A stretch of 64,000 nt of DNA from Psychrobacter sp. 4Bb (GCF_002836735.1 NZ_PJAS01000071.1:62001-126000), one strand, 5' to 3'. Counted from the first letter of the stretch, positions 26,202-36,282 are shown. The notes: a model not told the origin generated them from the sequence alone. Numbers and translations: made by a program.

Positions 26202-26502
26202 AACAATCCTTCAATGTATTTTGTGCAATTTGATTGGACAATCTTCAAATAATATTTATCGGCATTATAACAGACAAGGTAAGCGGGATAGCGTGCGATT
26301 GCCAAATCGAACAATTGCAAACCCTGCCGATTACAGTGCTTATCAACTACAGTGCTTATCAACTACAATGCTTGTCAATTATAAAACCTGCAGTGTCCTA
26401 GCTATAACTAAAAAAGCAAAGCACAACGCTTTGGCTGTACTTTGCTTCTATGATATTTGAACAGGCACTGCTAAAACCTAAAAGTCGCTAATTAGCTACT
26501 TA
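26202..26502. other. Intergenic gap between the bolA-like and M48 genes
   Basis: It holds no gene. It contains a tandem array at 26332-26379 and, on the minus strand, a hairpin AAGCAAAG/CTTTGCTT (26414-26447) with a T-tail that acts as a second terminator for the M48 gene. Confidence 0.6.
26332..26379. repeat. Three 16-bp tandem units
   Basis: TACAGTGCTTATCAAC occurs twice without change at 26332-26347 and 26348-26363. A third copy, TACAATGCTTGTCAAT, is at 26364-26379. Confidence 0.85.
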
Positions 26503-26510
26503 TTAGCGAC
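26475..26510 (-). terminator. Terminator overlapping the M48 protease stop codon
   Basis: GTCGCTAAT and ATTAGCGAC are exact complements (26484-26492 and 26502-26510) and the minus-strand 3' side reads TTTTAGGTTTT. The stop codon lies inside the stem. Confidence 0.65.
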
Positions 26511-27315
26511 GCGACTGTTGATATAGAGGCGTAACTTTTGGCATCAATGACTGTAACTCTGCGATACGGCTACTGCTTGTTGGGTGAGTGCTGAGGAATT
26601 GTGGTGGCTCACCTTGGCTTGCTTTTTGCATTTTTTGCCACAGGGTAACAGCCGCCTGAGGGTTATAACCTGCACGTGCCATCAGCTCAAGACCGATCTG
26701 ATCGGCTTCGCTTTCTTGAGTGCGACTGTGGGGTAGGCTCAAGCCTAAATTACCAGCAGTACCTGCTAGCTCAGCCTGTCCTTGTGATAGGCCGAATATA
26801 CTGGCAGCCAGACCGATACCAGTTTGGGTTGCATACTCGCGTGATAGACGCTCGCGTGAATGCTCACGCAATGCATGAGAGATTTCATGACCCATAATGG
26901 CAGCAATCTCATCATCAGTAAGGTTCAAACGATCGATGATGCCTGAATAAAACATGATCTTACCACCCGGCACCACAAAGGCATTTAGATCGTTAGACTT
27001 AATGGTGTGTACTTCCCATTGCCACTTGGCTGCATCTGCGCGATAGACGCCAACTTGACCAACTAAGCGGTTCGCAATATTTTTTAAGCGGTTTAGCTGA
27101 GCGGTGTTGGTATCTAGCACACCTTTTGATTTTGCGTCTTGTATTGTTTTGGCATAGCTTTGGGCAGATAGTGCCAATACTTGCTCACTAGACACCAATA
27201 GCAACTGCTGACGATCAACACCAACCGCGCCAGTACTGGTCGTACTGGTACAGCCAGTCAAGGTCAGGGCTGACAACGAAGCGGCCATTACCGTCGTACT
27301 CAATAACTTCTTCAT
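26503..27315 (-). CDS. M48-family metallopeptidase lipoprotein (LoiP/YggG-like)
   Basis: Periplasmic zinc protease anchored as a lipoprotein. The lipobox is LTGC (Cys22). The catalytic HExxH is HEISHALREHSRERLSREYATQ (about residues 143-164), and the downstream Glu ligand is in RTQESEADQIGLELMARAGYNP. It ends with FLSTHPTSSSRIAEL, also typical. At 270 residues it is similar to E. coli LoiP (252). The family acts on misfolded envelope proteins. Monocistronic, with two terminator-like hairpins downstream. Confidence 0.92.
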   Translation of the reverse strand: MKKLLSTTVMAASLSALTLTGCTSTTSTGAVGVDRQQLLLVSSEQVLALSAQSYAKTIQDAKSKGVLDTNTAQLNRLKNIANRLVGQVGVYRADAAKWQWEVHTIKSNDLNAFVVPGGKIMFYSGIIDRLNLTDDEIAAIMGHEISHALREHSRERLSREYATQTGIGLAASIFGLSQGQAELAGTAGNLGLSLPHSRTQESEADQIGLELMARAGYNPQAAVTLWQKMQKASQGEPPQFLSTHPTSSSRIAELQSLMPKVTPLYQQSRR

Positions 27316-27845
27316 AAAAATATCCTCTCTATAAGATGGAAAAACATAAAGCCAAACAAGTTAAAAAACAGTGCAGCAGATGAGGGAGCCGTGTTTATTA
27401 ATCTTTTAGTAGTGCTTATTCATCTGCTTAAACAGTAAAAGTCTACCTTAACTGCCATTGGACATAAGTATAATAATGTTAACCACCTAAAACCAAGATA
27501 GGAAAAGTAACAATAAAGCGTATGATTGTAAGTGCGATATCTTTTTATTAGAGTGAAAATAGTAAGTTTTTACTTTATCGATTGTCTTATGACCAATATA
27601 AAGCTGAAGGGAGTAGAGCCTAGGCTTAAAGTTCTATAATTAACGTGAAATATTTTTAATTCAATTAAAATTAATTCCTGTTTTTAAATCAATTGCTTAT
27701 GTTTGTTTATCCGATAAAAAGGGCATTTAGCTAAAAATATTAGAAATAAATTCTAAAAAAGGTGTTGACACCCACAGAATATTTGCTAAAATAGCCAGCC
27801 TATCGAGACGGAGTAGTTGTTAACAACGCTACGGATTGATACTAA
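27316..27845. other. AT-rich gap before the tRNA gene
   Basis: These 530 nt contain no credible ORF on either strand. The M48 gene promoter must lie at the left end. The tRNA promoter is at the right end. Confidence 0.5.
27765..27792 (+). promoter_or_regulatory. Promoter of the tRNA-Gly gene
   Basis: A consensus -35 TTGACA (27765-27770), a 16-nt spacer and -10 TAAAAT (27787-27792) are followed by a G+C-rich discriminator (AGCCAGCC), usual for stable-RNA genes. Confidence 0.8.
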
Positions 27846-27920
27846 GCGGGAATAGCTCAGTGGTAGAGCATAACCTTGCCAAGGTTGGGGTCGAGAGTTC
27901 GAATCTCTTTTCCCGCTCCA
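27846..27920 (+). tRNA. tRNA-Gly (GCC)
   Basis: A 75-nt gene with encoded CCA. The acceptor arms GCGGGAA and TTCCCGC pair over seven bases. The D-arm is GCTCAGTGGTAGAGC, the anticodon loop TTGCCAA has anticodon GCC, and the T-arm is GAGAGTTCGAATCTC. It is a single gene with its own promoter and terminator. Confidence 0.97.
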
Positions 27921-27940
27921 AATATGGCTTGAAAAAGCGC

Positions 27941-27973
27941 AAAAAGCCTCACTTCACAGTGAGGCTTTTTTTT
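27941..27973 (+). terminator. Terminator of the tRNA-Gly transcript
   Basis: AAAAAGCCTCACT pairs with AGTGAGGCTTTTT, followed by more T. It lies 20 nt after the CCA end. Confidence 0.9.
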
Positions 27974-28129
27974 ATGTGTAAAATCTGTCCTAAGTCAGCT
28001 AATAGCGAAAACATAGAAATCAAAAACTAAAGCTAACTATCAGCAAGACAGAGATTATCGATATTGAAGAATAGATGCGCACCCCGAATACCTGAGCAAA
28101 CTAAACCTATAGCAACATAAGGGCATCCA

Positions 28130-29536
28130 ATGCCACCAAAACCCCTCACATTAATCAGTGCCAAGCTCGCCTTTATCATATCCGCCATCGTCATCGGTAT
28201 CATGGGTATCACCATGATCGGCTTTGGCTGGGTGCCGCACCTGTCTCTTATATTGGCTATCTGTGTGCTACTGGCTATCGGTATGTATAAAGGGCTCAGC
28301 TTTGATGACATGCAAGCGCAAATGGCCTCAGGCGTCATGCGCGGTATTGGTGCCATCTACCTGTTCTTCTTTATTGGACTGATGGTTGCGGCTTTGATGA
28401 TGTCGGGTGCGATTCCTACACTCATGTATGTAGGTTTTCAGCTTATCTCACCTGAGTACTATTATATCTCTGCCTTTATCTTGACCTCTATTATCGGTAT
28501 TGCCCTAGGTAGTAGTTTGACGACTGCAGCTACTTTGGGCGTGGCGTTTATTGGTATGAGTAATGCGTTTGATGCCAATGTGGCGATAGCAGCGGGGGCA
28601 GTGGTATCAGGTGCGTTCTTTGGCGATAAGATGTCGCCATTATCTGATACCTGTACTATTGCTTCCTCTGTCGTTGGTATCGATCTGTTTGAGCATATTC
28701 GCAATATGATGTATACGACAGTGCCTGCATGGATACTGACAGTCGTCTTATTTTGGATGTTCTCAGGACAGACGACCAGTGCTGATCTGAGTCAAGTAAC
28801 CATATTGCAAGGTCAGCTGATAGACAGCGGTTTGGTACATGGATATTCGGTACTACCGTTTATGGTATTGGTTGGATTGGCATTGTTTCGGGTCAATGCG
28901 ATTTATACGATTATCTGTACGATTGCCGCGGCATTGATCATTACTTATGTACACAGTTCACCAAGTTTTGGTCAATTGGGTGGTTACTTGTTTGCAGGCT
29001 ATGCCCCTGCTGAGTCATTAGAGTTGGGTGAGGTAGGTGGTATGCTGTCACGCGGCGGTGTACAGAGTATGTTCTTTACTCAGGCGATTGTGATACTGGC
29101 ATTAAGCTTAGGTGGTCTATTAACGGCACTGGGTATTCTGCCAGCACTGCTATCTGGTATTAAGGACACATTGACGACTTCAGGACGAGCGATATTTGCG
29201 GCAGCGATGTCGGCACTAAGCATTAACGTACTAATCGGTGAGCAGTATTTGAGTATTCTATTATCAGGTACGGCCTTTCGCTCGACGTTTGAGCGCTTAC
29301 ATTTACATCCTAAGAATCTGTCGCGGACGATTGAGGATGCAGGAACGGTGATTAATCCATTAGTGCCTTGGAGTGTGTGCGGGGTGTTTATCAGTCAGGC
29401 GTTAGGGGTGCCGGTATTAGACTACTTGCCTTATGCGTTCTTCTGTTATTTGTCACTGCTGCTGACGCTGCTATTCGGGTTTACGGGGCTGACGATTAGT
29501 CGGGTTAAAGAAGGGAAGGTGACTCAAAACCAGTAA
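28130..29536 (+). CDS. nhaC: NhaC-family Na+/H+ antiporter
   Basis: Inner-membrane antiporter with about 11-12 hydrophobic segments over 468 residues. NhaC-type sequences include GLMVAALMMSGAIPTLMYVGFQLISP, IGIALGSSLTTAATLGVAFIGM, GAFFGDKMSPLSDTC (about residues 161-175) and AGTVINPLVPWSVCGVF. The ATG has only AAGG 8 nt upstream. It may serve sodium extrusion in a salt-tolerant organism, or exchange of a coupled organic acid, as some NhaC members do. Confidence 0.9.
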   Translation: MPPKPLTLISAKLAFIISAIVIGIMGITMIGFGWVPHLSLILAICVLLAIGMYKGLSFDDMQAQMASGVMRGIGAIYLFFFIGLMVAALMMSGAIPTLMYVGFQLISPEYYYISAFILTSIIGIALGSSLTTAATLGVAFIGMSNAFDANVAIAAGAVVSGAFFGDKMSPLSDTCTIASSVVGIDLFEHIRNMMYTTVPAWILTVVLFWMFSGQTTSADLSQVTILQGQLIDSGLVHGYSVLPFMVLVGLALFRVNAIYTIICTIAAALIITYVHSSPSFGQLGGYLFAGYAPAESLELGEVGGMLSRGGVQSMFFTQAIVILALSLGGLLTALGILPALLSGIKDTLTTSGRAIFAAAMSALSINVLIGEQYLSILLSGTAFRSTFERLHLHPKNLSRTIEDAGTVINPLVPWSVCGVFISQALGVPVLDYLPYAFFCYLSLLLTLLFGFTGLTISRVKEGKVTQNQ

Positions 29537-29570
29537 CAATTGATATCGTTAGAGATAATAAGAGTGTTGA

Positions 29571-30476
29571 TTAATACTGATCCCAGTACGGATTGTCACC
29601 GAATTGCTCTGCAATAAAATCAATCAAGTAACGACAACGCTGCGACAAAAAACGATTCTTTGGATAAACAGCATAAGCGGTTAGGGTTGGCAGTTGATAG
29701 TGTTGGAATACAGGTACAAGCTCGCCCAGCGCCAGTTGTTTATAAGCAATAAAAGTCGGCACAAAGGTAATGCCATGTCCTTTGACTGCCAAATCTACTA
29801 AGAACTCACCATTGGTGGCTTTGATTTTGGCATCTATCGTACGATGATGACTTCTGCCTTCAGTATCCACCAAGTTTATACTATTGGTTTGACCGAGACT
29901 GTATTGCAAAAGCGCATGGTTGTCTAAATCGTCTAGCGTCTCAGGCATGCCCATTCTTGCCAAATAATCGGGACTGGCGCAAATCACACAACGAATCAAT
30001 GCCAATTTTTTTGCTTGATAGCTAGAATCTTGTAGCTCGCCGATTCGAATAGCCAACTCATAGCCTTCTTCAATCAAATCGATACGTCGGTCAGAAAAAT
30101 CCAGATCGAATCTCAGATTGGGATGTTTATTGGCGTATTTATCAATCACATCGTTCAGATGCATGAGTCCAAAGGACAACGGCGCTGTCATTTTTAGCGT
30201 ACCTTCAATACGCATGGGAGCGTCAGTAGCATGCTCATTGACAGCGTCAACCGCACGCAAGATATTATTCACTTGCTGATAATATTGCTCACCAGCTTGC
30301 GTCAACTTAGATTGGCGGGTAGTACGGCTGATTAGTTGACTGCCTAAACGCTCTTCCAATTCTTTAAGTCGGCGGCTGACGGCTGATTTTGCAATATTTA
30401 ACTGCTCAGCAGCTTTAGTAATACTACCTGCCTCAACAATGCGTACAAACATCGCCATGTCTTCTAATTGACCCAT
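29571..30476 (-). CDS. LysR-family transcriptional regulator
   Basis: A 301-residue LysR regulator. The N-terminal HTH reads MFVRIVEAGSITKAAEQLNIAKSAVSRRLKELEERLG (about residues 9-45). The effector domain follows with RFDLDFSDRRIDLIEEGYELAIRIGEL. This subclass (DsdC/AaeR-like with the SRRLKELEERL motif) often governs a divergent oxidoreductase or DoxX gene. Here it is divergent from the doxX-pirin-nitroreductase set across 137 nt, so it likely controls that set. Confidence 0.88.
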   Translation of the reverse strand: MGQLEDMAMFVRIVEAGSITKAAEQLNIAKSAVSRRLKELEERLGSQLISRTTRQSKLTQAGEQYYQQVNNILRAVDAVNEHATDAPMRIEGTLKMTAPLSFGLMHLNDVIDKYANKHPNLRFDLDFSDRRIDLIEEGYELAIRIGELQDSSYQAKKLALIRCVICASPDYLARMGMPETLDDLDNHALLQYSLGQTNSINLVDTEGRSHHRTIDAKIKATNGEFLVDLAVKGHGITFVPTFIAYKQLALGELVPVFQHYQLPTLTAYAVYPKNRFLSQRCRYLIDFIAEQFGDNPYWDQY

Positions 30477-30613
30477 TATCGATGCCTCATGATTGTTCTT
30501 ACACCAAGAACTTATATTTGTGATTATTGCTGTTTATCCCATGCTAGTCAACGCCTATAATCGCGCTATTCTCTACTTAGAGACATGATTAAACACACTT
30601 TTGGAGCATTATT

Positions 30614-30994
30614 ATGGACAAGTTACAGCAATTTAGCGCACCGCTCGGTCGTCTATTATTATCAATCATTTTCATCTTTGCAGGCATTGGTAAAATCACA
30701 GATTATGCGACTACTCAAGGCTATATGGAGTCAGTAGGTGTGCCTGGTATGTTACTACCATTGGTAATCGCGTTTGAGGTACTAGGTGGTATCGCTGTCT
30801 TGCTAGGTTATAAAGCTCGCCCAATCGCTTTCTTGTTCGCCGGGTTTAGCATCGTGTCAGCTATTCTTTTTCATCAGTTCTGGGTTGATGAATCACAGAT
30901 GATCTCATTTATGAAAAACATTTCGATCGCAGGTGGGTTTTTGATGATTTTTGCTCATGGTGCGGGTGCTTACTCAATAGACAATAAGCGATAA
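30614..30994 (+). CDS. DoxX-family membrane protein
   Basis: A 126-residue inner-membrane protein with four hydrophobic segments, starting LGRLLLSIIFIFAGIGKITDYATTQGYMESVGVPG, the standard DoxX opening. The family is linked to quinone, thiol or oxidative stress, but its activity is not settled. GGAG lies before the ATG. It is divergent from the LysR gene and upstream of pirin. Confidence 0.88.
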   Translation: MDKLQQFSAPLGRLLLSIIFIFAGIGKITDYATTQGYMESVGVPGMLLPLVIAFEVLGGIAVLLGYKARPIAFLFAGFSIVSAILFHQFWVDESQMISFMKNISIAGGFLMIFAHGAGAYSIDNKR

Positions 30995-31340
30995 ACAATC
31001 AGTAACTGATCTACCTCTTATACGCTTACGAAGAACAATCATGAATGGGTACTTTTAAATAAAAACAGTCATGAACATTTTCACAGAACATTTCAACAGC
31101 AGACAGTTTTTTATATAAACATAACTTAAAGTAATTTATATAAAGTTAGCTGTGCTAATATATGTAAAAAATCTATATTACGTTAAAACCGCTCTGATTG
31201 TTCTATAAAAAAGAATAGTTAATTGCATTTAGTGTTGTTTATCTATGTAGAATTAATAATTATAATAAGCCTATTGTTTAAATAGATTAATCGATAATAA
31301 GTATATAGAGGATTAATCTGTTGATAGCTAAGGATAAATA
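30995..31340. other. AT-rich gap before the pirin gene
   Basis: These 346 nt are strongly A+T-rich and hold no ORF, RNA or terminator that I can identify. A pirin promoter is expected near the right end. The gap argues against one tight operon with doxX. Confidence 0.4.
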
Positions 31341-32054
31341 ATGAAAACAATCTATCATGCAGCAGACTCACGTGGCGATGCCAATCATGGCTGGCTTAAA
31401 AGCAGGCATACCTTTAGCTTTGCCAATTATCATAATCCTGAGCGTGTGGGGTTTGGTGCCTTACGCGTTATTAATGATGATTTTGTCATTGGCGGTCAAG
31501 GGTTTGGCAAACACTCGCACCGTAACATGGAGATTATCAGTATTCCTCTATCCGGCAAGCTCGCTCATGGCGATAGTATCGGCAACGAGGGCGTCATAGA
31601 AACTGGTGAGATTCAAGTGATGTCAGCGGGTACAGGCATTACCCATAGTGAAATGAATGGTGACGATGCAGAGGCTGTGAGGTTTTTGCAGATTTGGGTG
31701 ATACCAAACAAAATGGATGTCGCACCGCGTTATCAGCAGGTACATATGGGCGATATCATGCGACCTAACGAGCTTAGCCAAGTGCTGTCACCTAATGCCG
31801 ATGATGCAGGTGTTTGGATTCATCAAGATGCTTGGTTTAGCATGGGTGGTTTTGACGAAGGTATATCGCAAACTTATCAGTTAAATGACTCTAACAACGG
31901 TGTCTACGTATTTGTCATCAGTGGTGAAGTCGTGATAGATGGCCAAGTCCTGTCTATTCGTGACGGCCTTTGCATTTGGGATATTCAGAGCTTTATGATG
32001 GACGCAACAGTAGCTAGCCGTGTGCTAGTGATGGAAGTACCGCTATTTATGTAG
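31341..32054 (+). CDS. Pirin-family bicupin protein (YhaK/YhhW-like)
   Basis: A 237-residue cupin protein. The start RGDANHGWLKSRHTFSFANYHNPERVGFGALRVINDD and the metal-site stretch GFGKHSHRNMEIISIPLSGKLAHGDSIGN (His and Glu ligands, about residues 56-85) are diagnostic. Homologues have quercetin-2,3-dioxygenase activity or act as redox sensors. AAGGA lies 8 nt before the ATG. It is 105 nt upstream of a nitroreductase gene in the same direction, which suggests a shared response to quinones or aromatics. Confidence 0.9.
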   Translation: MKTIYHAADSRGDANHGWLKSRHTFSFANYHNPERVGFGALRVINDDFVIGGQGFGKHSHRNMEIISIPLSGKLAHGDSIGNEGVIETGEIQVMSAGTGITHSEMNGDDAEAVRFLQIWVIPNKMDVAPRYQQVHMGDIMRPNELSQVLSPNADDAGVWIHQDAWFSMGGFDEGISQTYQLNDSNNGVYVFVISGEVVIDGQVLSIRDGLCIWDIQSFMMDATVASRVLVMEVPLFM

Positions 32055-32159
32055 TCAAGAACAAAGCTCTTTATCAATTAAAGCATTTATATCAATAACC
32101 ATTAACGCTAAAAATTATTTTTATTAATAACTATTTTACTAACAACATGGAGAAACACT

Positions 32160-32771
32160 ATGTCAGATTTAACAACACTACAGCAGCTTGCAGAGAAACG
32201 TCGTTCTATCTATGCGCTAAGCAACCAACTGCCAGTAGCTAACGACGAAATCGTGAAAATAGTTGAGCATGCTATTTTGCACACGCCATCGTCGTTTAAC
32301 TCGCAATCAACGCGTATCGTTGTATTGTTCGGCGATGACCATCGCAAGTTGTGGGATATGACCGAAGATACATTACGCGAAATCGTTGGTGACGAAGAGA
32401 AGTTCAAATCGACCAAAGAGCGTGTCAATGGTTTCCGTAACGGAGCTGGTACGGTGCTGTTTTTTGAAGATCAAGCAGTCGTTAGAGGCATGCAAGAAGC
32501 AGCGCCACTATATGCTGACAACTTCCCAATCTGGGCAAGTCAAACCAGCGCCATGCATCAGTATGTTATCTGGACGGCACTAGCCAGTATCGATGTTGGC
32601 GCAAACTTACAGCACTACAATCCAGTAATCGATCAAAAAGTAGCCAGCGCTTGGGATATCGACAAAGACTGGACGCTAAATGCACAATTGGTATTTGGAA
32701 CGATTGAGCAGCCAGCGGGAGAAAAAGCATTTAAGCCAGTCGAAGAGCGTATGAAAGTGTTTGGTGCGTAA
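32160..32771 (+). CDS. Nitroreductase-family protein (Frm2/Hbn1-like)
   Basis: A 203-residue FMN-dependent reductase. It opens with KRRSIYALSNQLPVANDEIVKIVEHAILHTPSSFNSQSTRIVVLFGDDHRKLWD, the pattern of the fungal and bacterial Frm2/Hbn1 nitroreductase group, whose RRS and SSFNSQ residues bind FMN phosphate. GGAGAAACACT before the ATG gives a good ribosome site. It ends at a clear terminator. The natural electron acceptor is unknown. Confidence 0.9.
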   Translation: MSDLTTLQQLAEKRRSIYALSNQLPVANDEIVKIVEHAILHTPSSFNSQSTRIVVLFGDDHRKLWDMTEDTLREIVGDEEKFKSTKERVNGFRNGAGTVLFFEDQAVVRGMQEAAPLYADNFPIWASQTSAMHQYVIWTALASIDVGANLQHYNPVIDQKVASAWDIDKDWTLNAQLVFGTIEQPAGEKAFKPVEERMKVFGA

Positions 32772-32845
32772 GATAGAGTAGTCTATTCTATATAACCCCA
32801 AAAGCTTAATAGTCCCAAAATATCAATATTCCTAAAAGCTTACGT

Positions 32846-32887
32846 AAAAAAAGCGCCACTCAGTAATATCTGGGTGGCGTTTTTTTA
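32846..32887 (+). terminator. Terminator after the nitroreductase gene
   Basis: CGCCACTCAG pairs with CTGGGTGGCG around TAATAT, then T-rich sequence. An A-run precedes it. Confidence 0.88.
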
Positions 32888-32984
32888 TTGGCGACATTCT
32901 TTTGTTGAGGGTGAGAATTGTAGATTTTATCGAATAGCCTACAGCTAAGCTAAATTCCTGCAGAAATTACGCAGAGATTAACGA

Positions 32985-33419
<435 letters not shown>

Positions 33420-33641
33420 ACTAACCTCCCTGTTAGTAAATAAGATAAGTAACTGATACTAGCTAATGGACTCGCTACTGATCTCAGTATGAATATGATT
33501 GTTAATATCAGTTGTAGCACTAATTGCGCCTGTCTACCATGTTATCTGATAGACGGCACAGTCAAGTTCACTCGTACTATTGATACTATATCAGCAAGAT
33601 TTTATTCAAACTCCCAAGGGTTCTTTTCTACAAGAAACACA

Positions 33642-34373
33642 TTATCCTTGCTCGCTGCGATGCCATTCATAAAGGCCGATAAAGGCGTTTACTTGATACA
33701 CCATAGTCTGAATAGCAAAGATATAGTTACCAGACATCAGATTCACAATGAGCCAGACGAAGTTGACGATGATCCATAACCACCAGTTAAACGAATAACG
33801 CAGAATCATCGCTGCCTGAGCGGTAATAGAAAGCACAAAGGCAATCACATTAATCCAAAAGAAAGAGATAAATCCCAAAAACAGACTACTATCATCTTCT
33901 ACGACCGCATAGCCGTAGCTCGCTAATAAATCATTTATCGTAGGAAAAAGGGCAAGGCCAATGACGATAAATGCAGCGGTGATTAACCAAACAGCTTTAC
34001 TCGCTGACTTGGGTATCATGTCGCCATCAGGGTCGGTGTGCTTTGACCAATAAAAAATACCGTAAACATGGGTAAAAAAGTTAAATAGTGGAGCAAGCAT
34101 TAAGCCTACTGCGCCAGACGTTGTCTGTACGATGACTTCGCCTGCGGTTGCCCCCATACCAAAGCCATTGCCCATGACGTTTTTGCGGAATGATAACGAG
34201 ACCACGCAAACCAAACCAATAAATGAGACTGCTAAGTAAAACCAATCAAGCGTGGTATGGTCTGTCGTGAGCCAAAAGCCTGCGGATAAGGCAATGACAC
34301 CGCAAATAAACCAAATAATAATCCATTGCATCGCCCATTTTCCGGTGATGTTGTCCAATAGCTGAATACGCAT
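33642..34373 (-). CDS. pnuC: PnuC-family nicotinamide riboside transporter
   Basis: A 243-residue inner-membrane protein with about seven hydrophobic segments. The C-terminal family signature is WWLWIIVNFVWLIVNLMSGNYIFAIQTMVYQVNAFIGLYEWHRS. It is expected to import nicotinamide riboside, trapped inside by NadR phosphorylation. Its upstream neighbour on the same strand is nadR, which supports the role. An 18-bp tandem array sits in the gap between them. Confidence 0.92.
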   Translation of the reverse strand: MRIQLLDNITGKWAMQWIIIWFICGVIALSAGFWLTTDHTTLDWFYLAVSFIGLVCVVSLSFRKNVMGNGFGMGATAGEVIVQTTSGAVGLMLAPLFNFFTHVYGIFYWSKHTDPDGDMIPKSASKAVWLITAAFIVIGLALFPTINDLLASYGYAVVEDDSSLFLGFISFFWINVIAFVLSITAQAAMILRYSFNWWLWIIVNFVWLIVNLMSGNYIFAIQTMVYQVNAFIGLYEWHRSEQG

Positions 34374-34420
34374 CGCTTTTCCCCTAAAGTAAATACTGAT
34401 GTCAATATAGTGCTAACTAC

Positions 34421-34474
34421 CATGTGCTAGTTAAATAACGTGTGCTAGTTAGATAACATATGCTAATTGAATAA
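34421..34474. repeat. Three 18-bp tandem units between nadR and pnuC
   Basis: CATGTGCTAGTTAAATAA (34421-34438), CGTGTGCTAGTTAGATAA (34439-34456) and CATATGCTAATTGAATAA (34457-34474) differ at few positions. They lie in the leader of pnuC, 47 nt from its start, so copy-number change could alter the nadR-pnuC spacer. Confidence 0.88.
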
Positions 34475-34500
34475 ATTATTATAAATATGCTCAGTACAGT

Positions 34501-35559
34501 TTATGATTTATTGCCATAGATATATTGATCAATCAATAACAATGCTTGCTGATAGCGAGCATCATAGTCAGGCTGGTCAATCATATGCGGCGTAATATCG
34601 TGACGCGCAAAAATATCTATCAAACGCTGCTCAAAGCGTCCACGCGCTTCGGGTGTACCCAAAGATCGCATACCATCATCAACCCATGGCGTATTGTTAT
34701 CTAACATAATGGTGTGGTCTAAACGAAACTCATCAATACAAGCAGCCACAAAGGGATGCGTGCGACCCTCATACTCTTCACAAAATGCTTGCGTAGTGAC
34801 AAAGTCAGTATCAACGATGGTGATAGGGGCAGTTGCATTGGCTTTAGCTTCTCGGATTGCTTGAGCATGATCAAGACAAATCGGGCCATAATCACTGTAC
34901 TGTAATCCAACCTCGCTACCACCCAAATCTGTACCGACATACAGACGCCCCATTTCTAAGGCAAAGCTAGCACCATAATAATTGGCCAGCTTATGGACTA
35001 GCGTTGTCTTACCTGAGCTTTCCCCGCCGACGATAGCAACAGTCTTAGTATAGTCGGCGCGTGCTTGTGGGTGAAGTGCTGACCAATGGGCAACTGGATC
35101 ACGCGCAATTGCATAAGAGTCAAACTCAGACTGTAGCGGCGTAGTAACGACTGGCAAAAGCAGCTGCTCTTGTATGTCATTGTGAGTGAGCGGATGGTTG
35201 TCCGCCATAAACAATACAGTCTCTGCTGATAGTGATAAGGCGTCTATCAAACGTTGCAATTTGGCATTACTAGCAGCGACATCGATACTGACATCATCGC
35301 TAGTGTTATACAGATGTTCGTGCAGCGGTAGCTCGATCTCATGAGTAGTATGGATATGAATAAATGGCAAGTCGGCACAGGCCATCTGTAGCCAACGCGC
35401 TTTGTCTTGTAAGGTGATAGTAAAATCTGGATGAGGCGATGGATGCGCCATAATGACGATATGTAAGGTTTTGGCTTGTCCTGCTGCATCCAATATGCTG
35501 CGCATCTGCCCTAAGTGCAGGGGCTCGAAATGTCCAATCATCAATCCAGTGTCGTACAT
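34501..35559 (-). CDS. nadR: NadR-like NMN adenylyltransferase / nicotinamide riboside kinase
   Basis: Bifunctional NAD-salvage enzyme. The N-terminal nucleotidyltransferase begins TGLMIGHFEPLHLGQMRSI (GxFxPxHxGH-type motif). The C-terminal kinase has the P-loop VGGESSGKTTLVHKLA (about residues 176-191), and later VDTDFVTTQAFCEEYEG and LDNNTPWVDDGMRSLG. At 352 residues it lacks the N-terminal HTH of enteric NadR, so it is an enzyme, not a repressor. The adenylyltransferase motif reads LHLGQ where HxGH is usual, so that activity may be weakened. Good SD (AAGGA) before ATG. Confidence 0.9.
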   Translation of the reverse strand: MYDTGLMIGHFEPLHLGQMRSILDAAGQAKTLHIVIMAHPSPHPDFTITLQDKARWLQMACADLPFIHIHTTHEIELPLHEHLYNTSDDVSIDVAASNAKLQRLIDALSLSAETVLFMADNHPLTHNDIQEQLLLPVVTTPLQSEFDSYAIARDPVAHWSALHPQARADYTKTVAIVGGESSGKTTLVHKLANYYGASFALEMGRLYVGTDLGGSEVGLQYSDYGPICLDHAQAIREAKANATAPITIVDTDFVTTQAFCEEYEGRTHPFVAACIDEFRLDHTIMLDNNTPWVDDGMRSLGTPEARGRFEQRLIDIFARHDITPHMIDQPDYDARYQQALLLIDQYIYGNKS

Positions 35560-36282
35560 AGTTATCCTTATTATTTTTTATTTTAATCTCAGTGTTCCAT
35601 GTCTATTCCAAAGAATACAGCTAATACTGTCTAAGTTAAATGATCCAAAGTAGACATTTATTAAGAACAGTAATACCAACCACGTTCTTTACTTCTACTA
35701 TTCTTCGTAAAGGTATTTTTATCTAATAGTTGAGCAGTGTCCTAGTTTTCATCATAGAACATCTGAAAACATAAGTTGCTTATCAGCATGGTATAAAGGT
35801 TTTGGATGATTTGCAGGTGGGTTATTGTAAAAATGAGGTATATCTCACGTACACGGAATCGCAGGTTTTTTAATCGAGGGTTCTTTTAATCGAGTAAAAT
35901 TGGTTAGCTAAAAGGTTATTCAGATTATCAAAAGTTTGACTCGATTTTAGCGTTATAAAGCAAGCTTATCTCTTTGATTAAATTAAAAATAACAAGATAT
36001 GTAAAGCGAAATTGCAAGGTTATAGCAACAAAGATGATTTTGAAACATTTTGAAATAACTATTTAAAATCAGGGGCTTGCATGGTGCTATGACAGATTAG
36101 GGTAAGCTTGAGTAGCATAAACTCACAAAGTACTGCTATACCTTCAACAGATAAATCCTGAATTATTGATATACTGATCCGTAAGTTAGCAAAGCAAGAT
36201 AATGTTTTAGCTAAACACTTAAGATAACTAGAAATATAGAATAAAAAAATAGACAAGAATAGAAAATAGAGAGGTATTTGAT
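35560..36282. other. 723-nt intergenic region between nadR and the PspC gene
   Basis: No convincing ORF is seen on either strand; short frames lack ribosome sites. TTTTAATCGAG occurs twice (35868-35878 and 35884-35894), 16 nt apart. The nadR promoter should lie at the left end and that of the PspC gene at the right. Confidence 0.45.

Noticed and set aside
36059-36256. 65-codon minus-strand ORF in the gap before the PspC gene
   Set aside because: It has a poor ribosome site, no family and lies in low-complexity AT-rich DNA.
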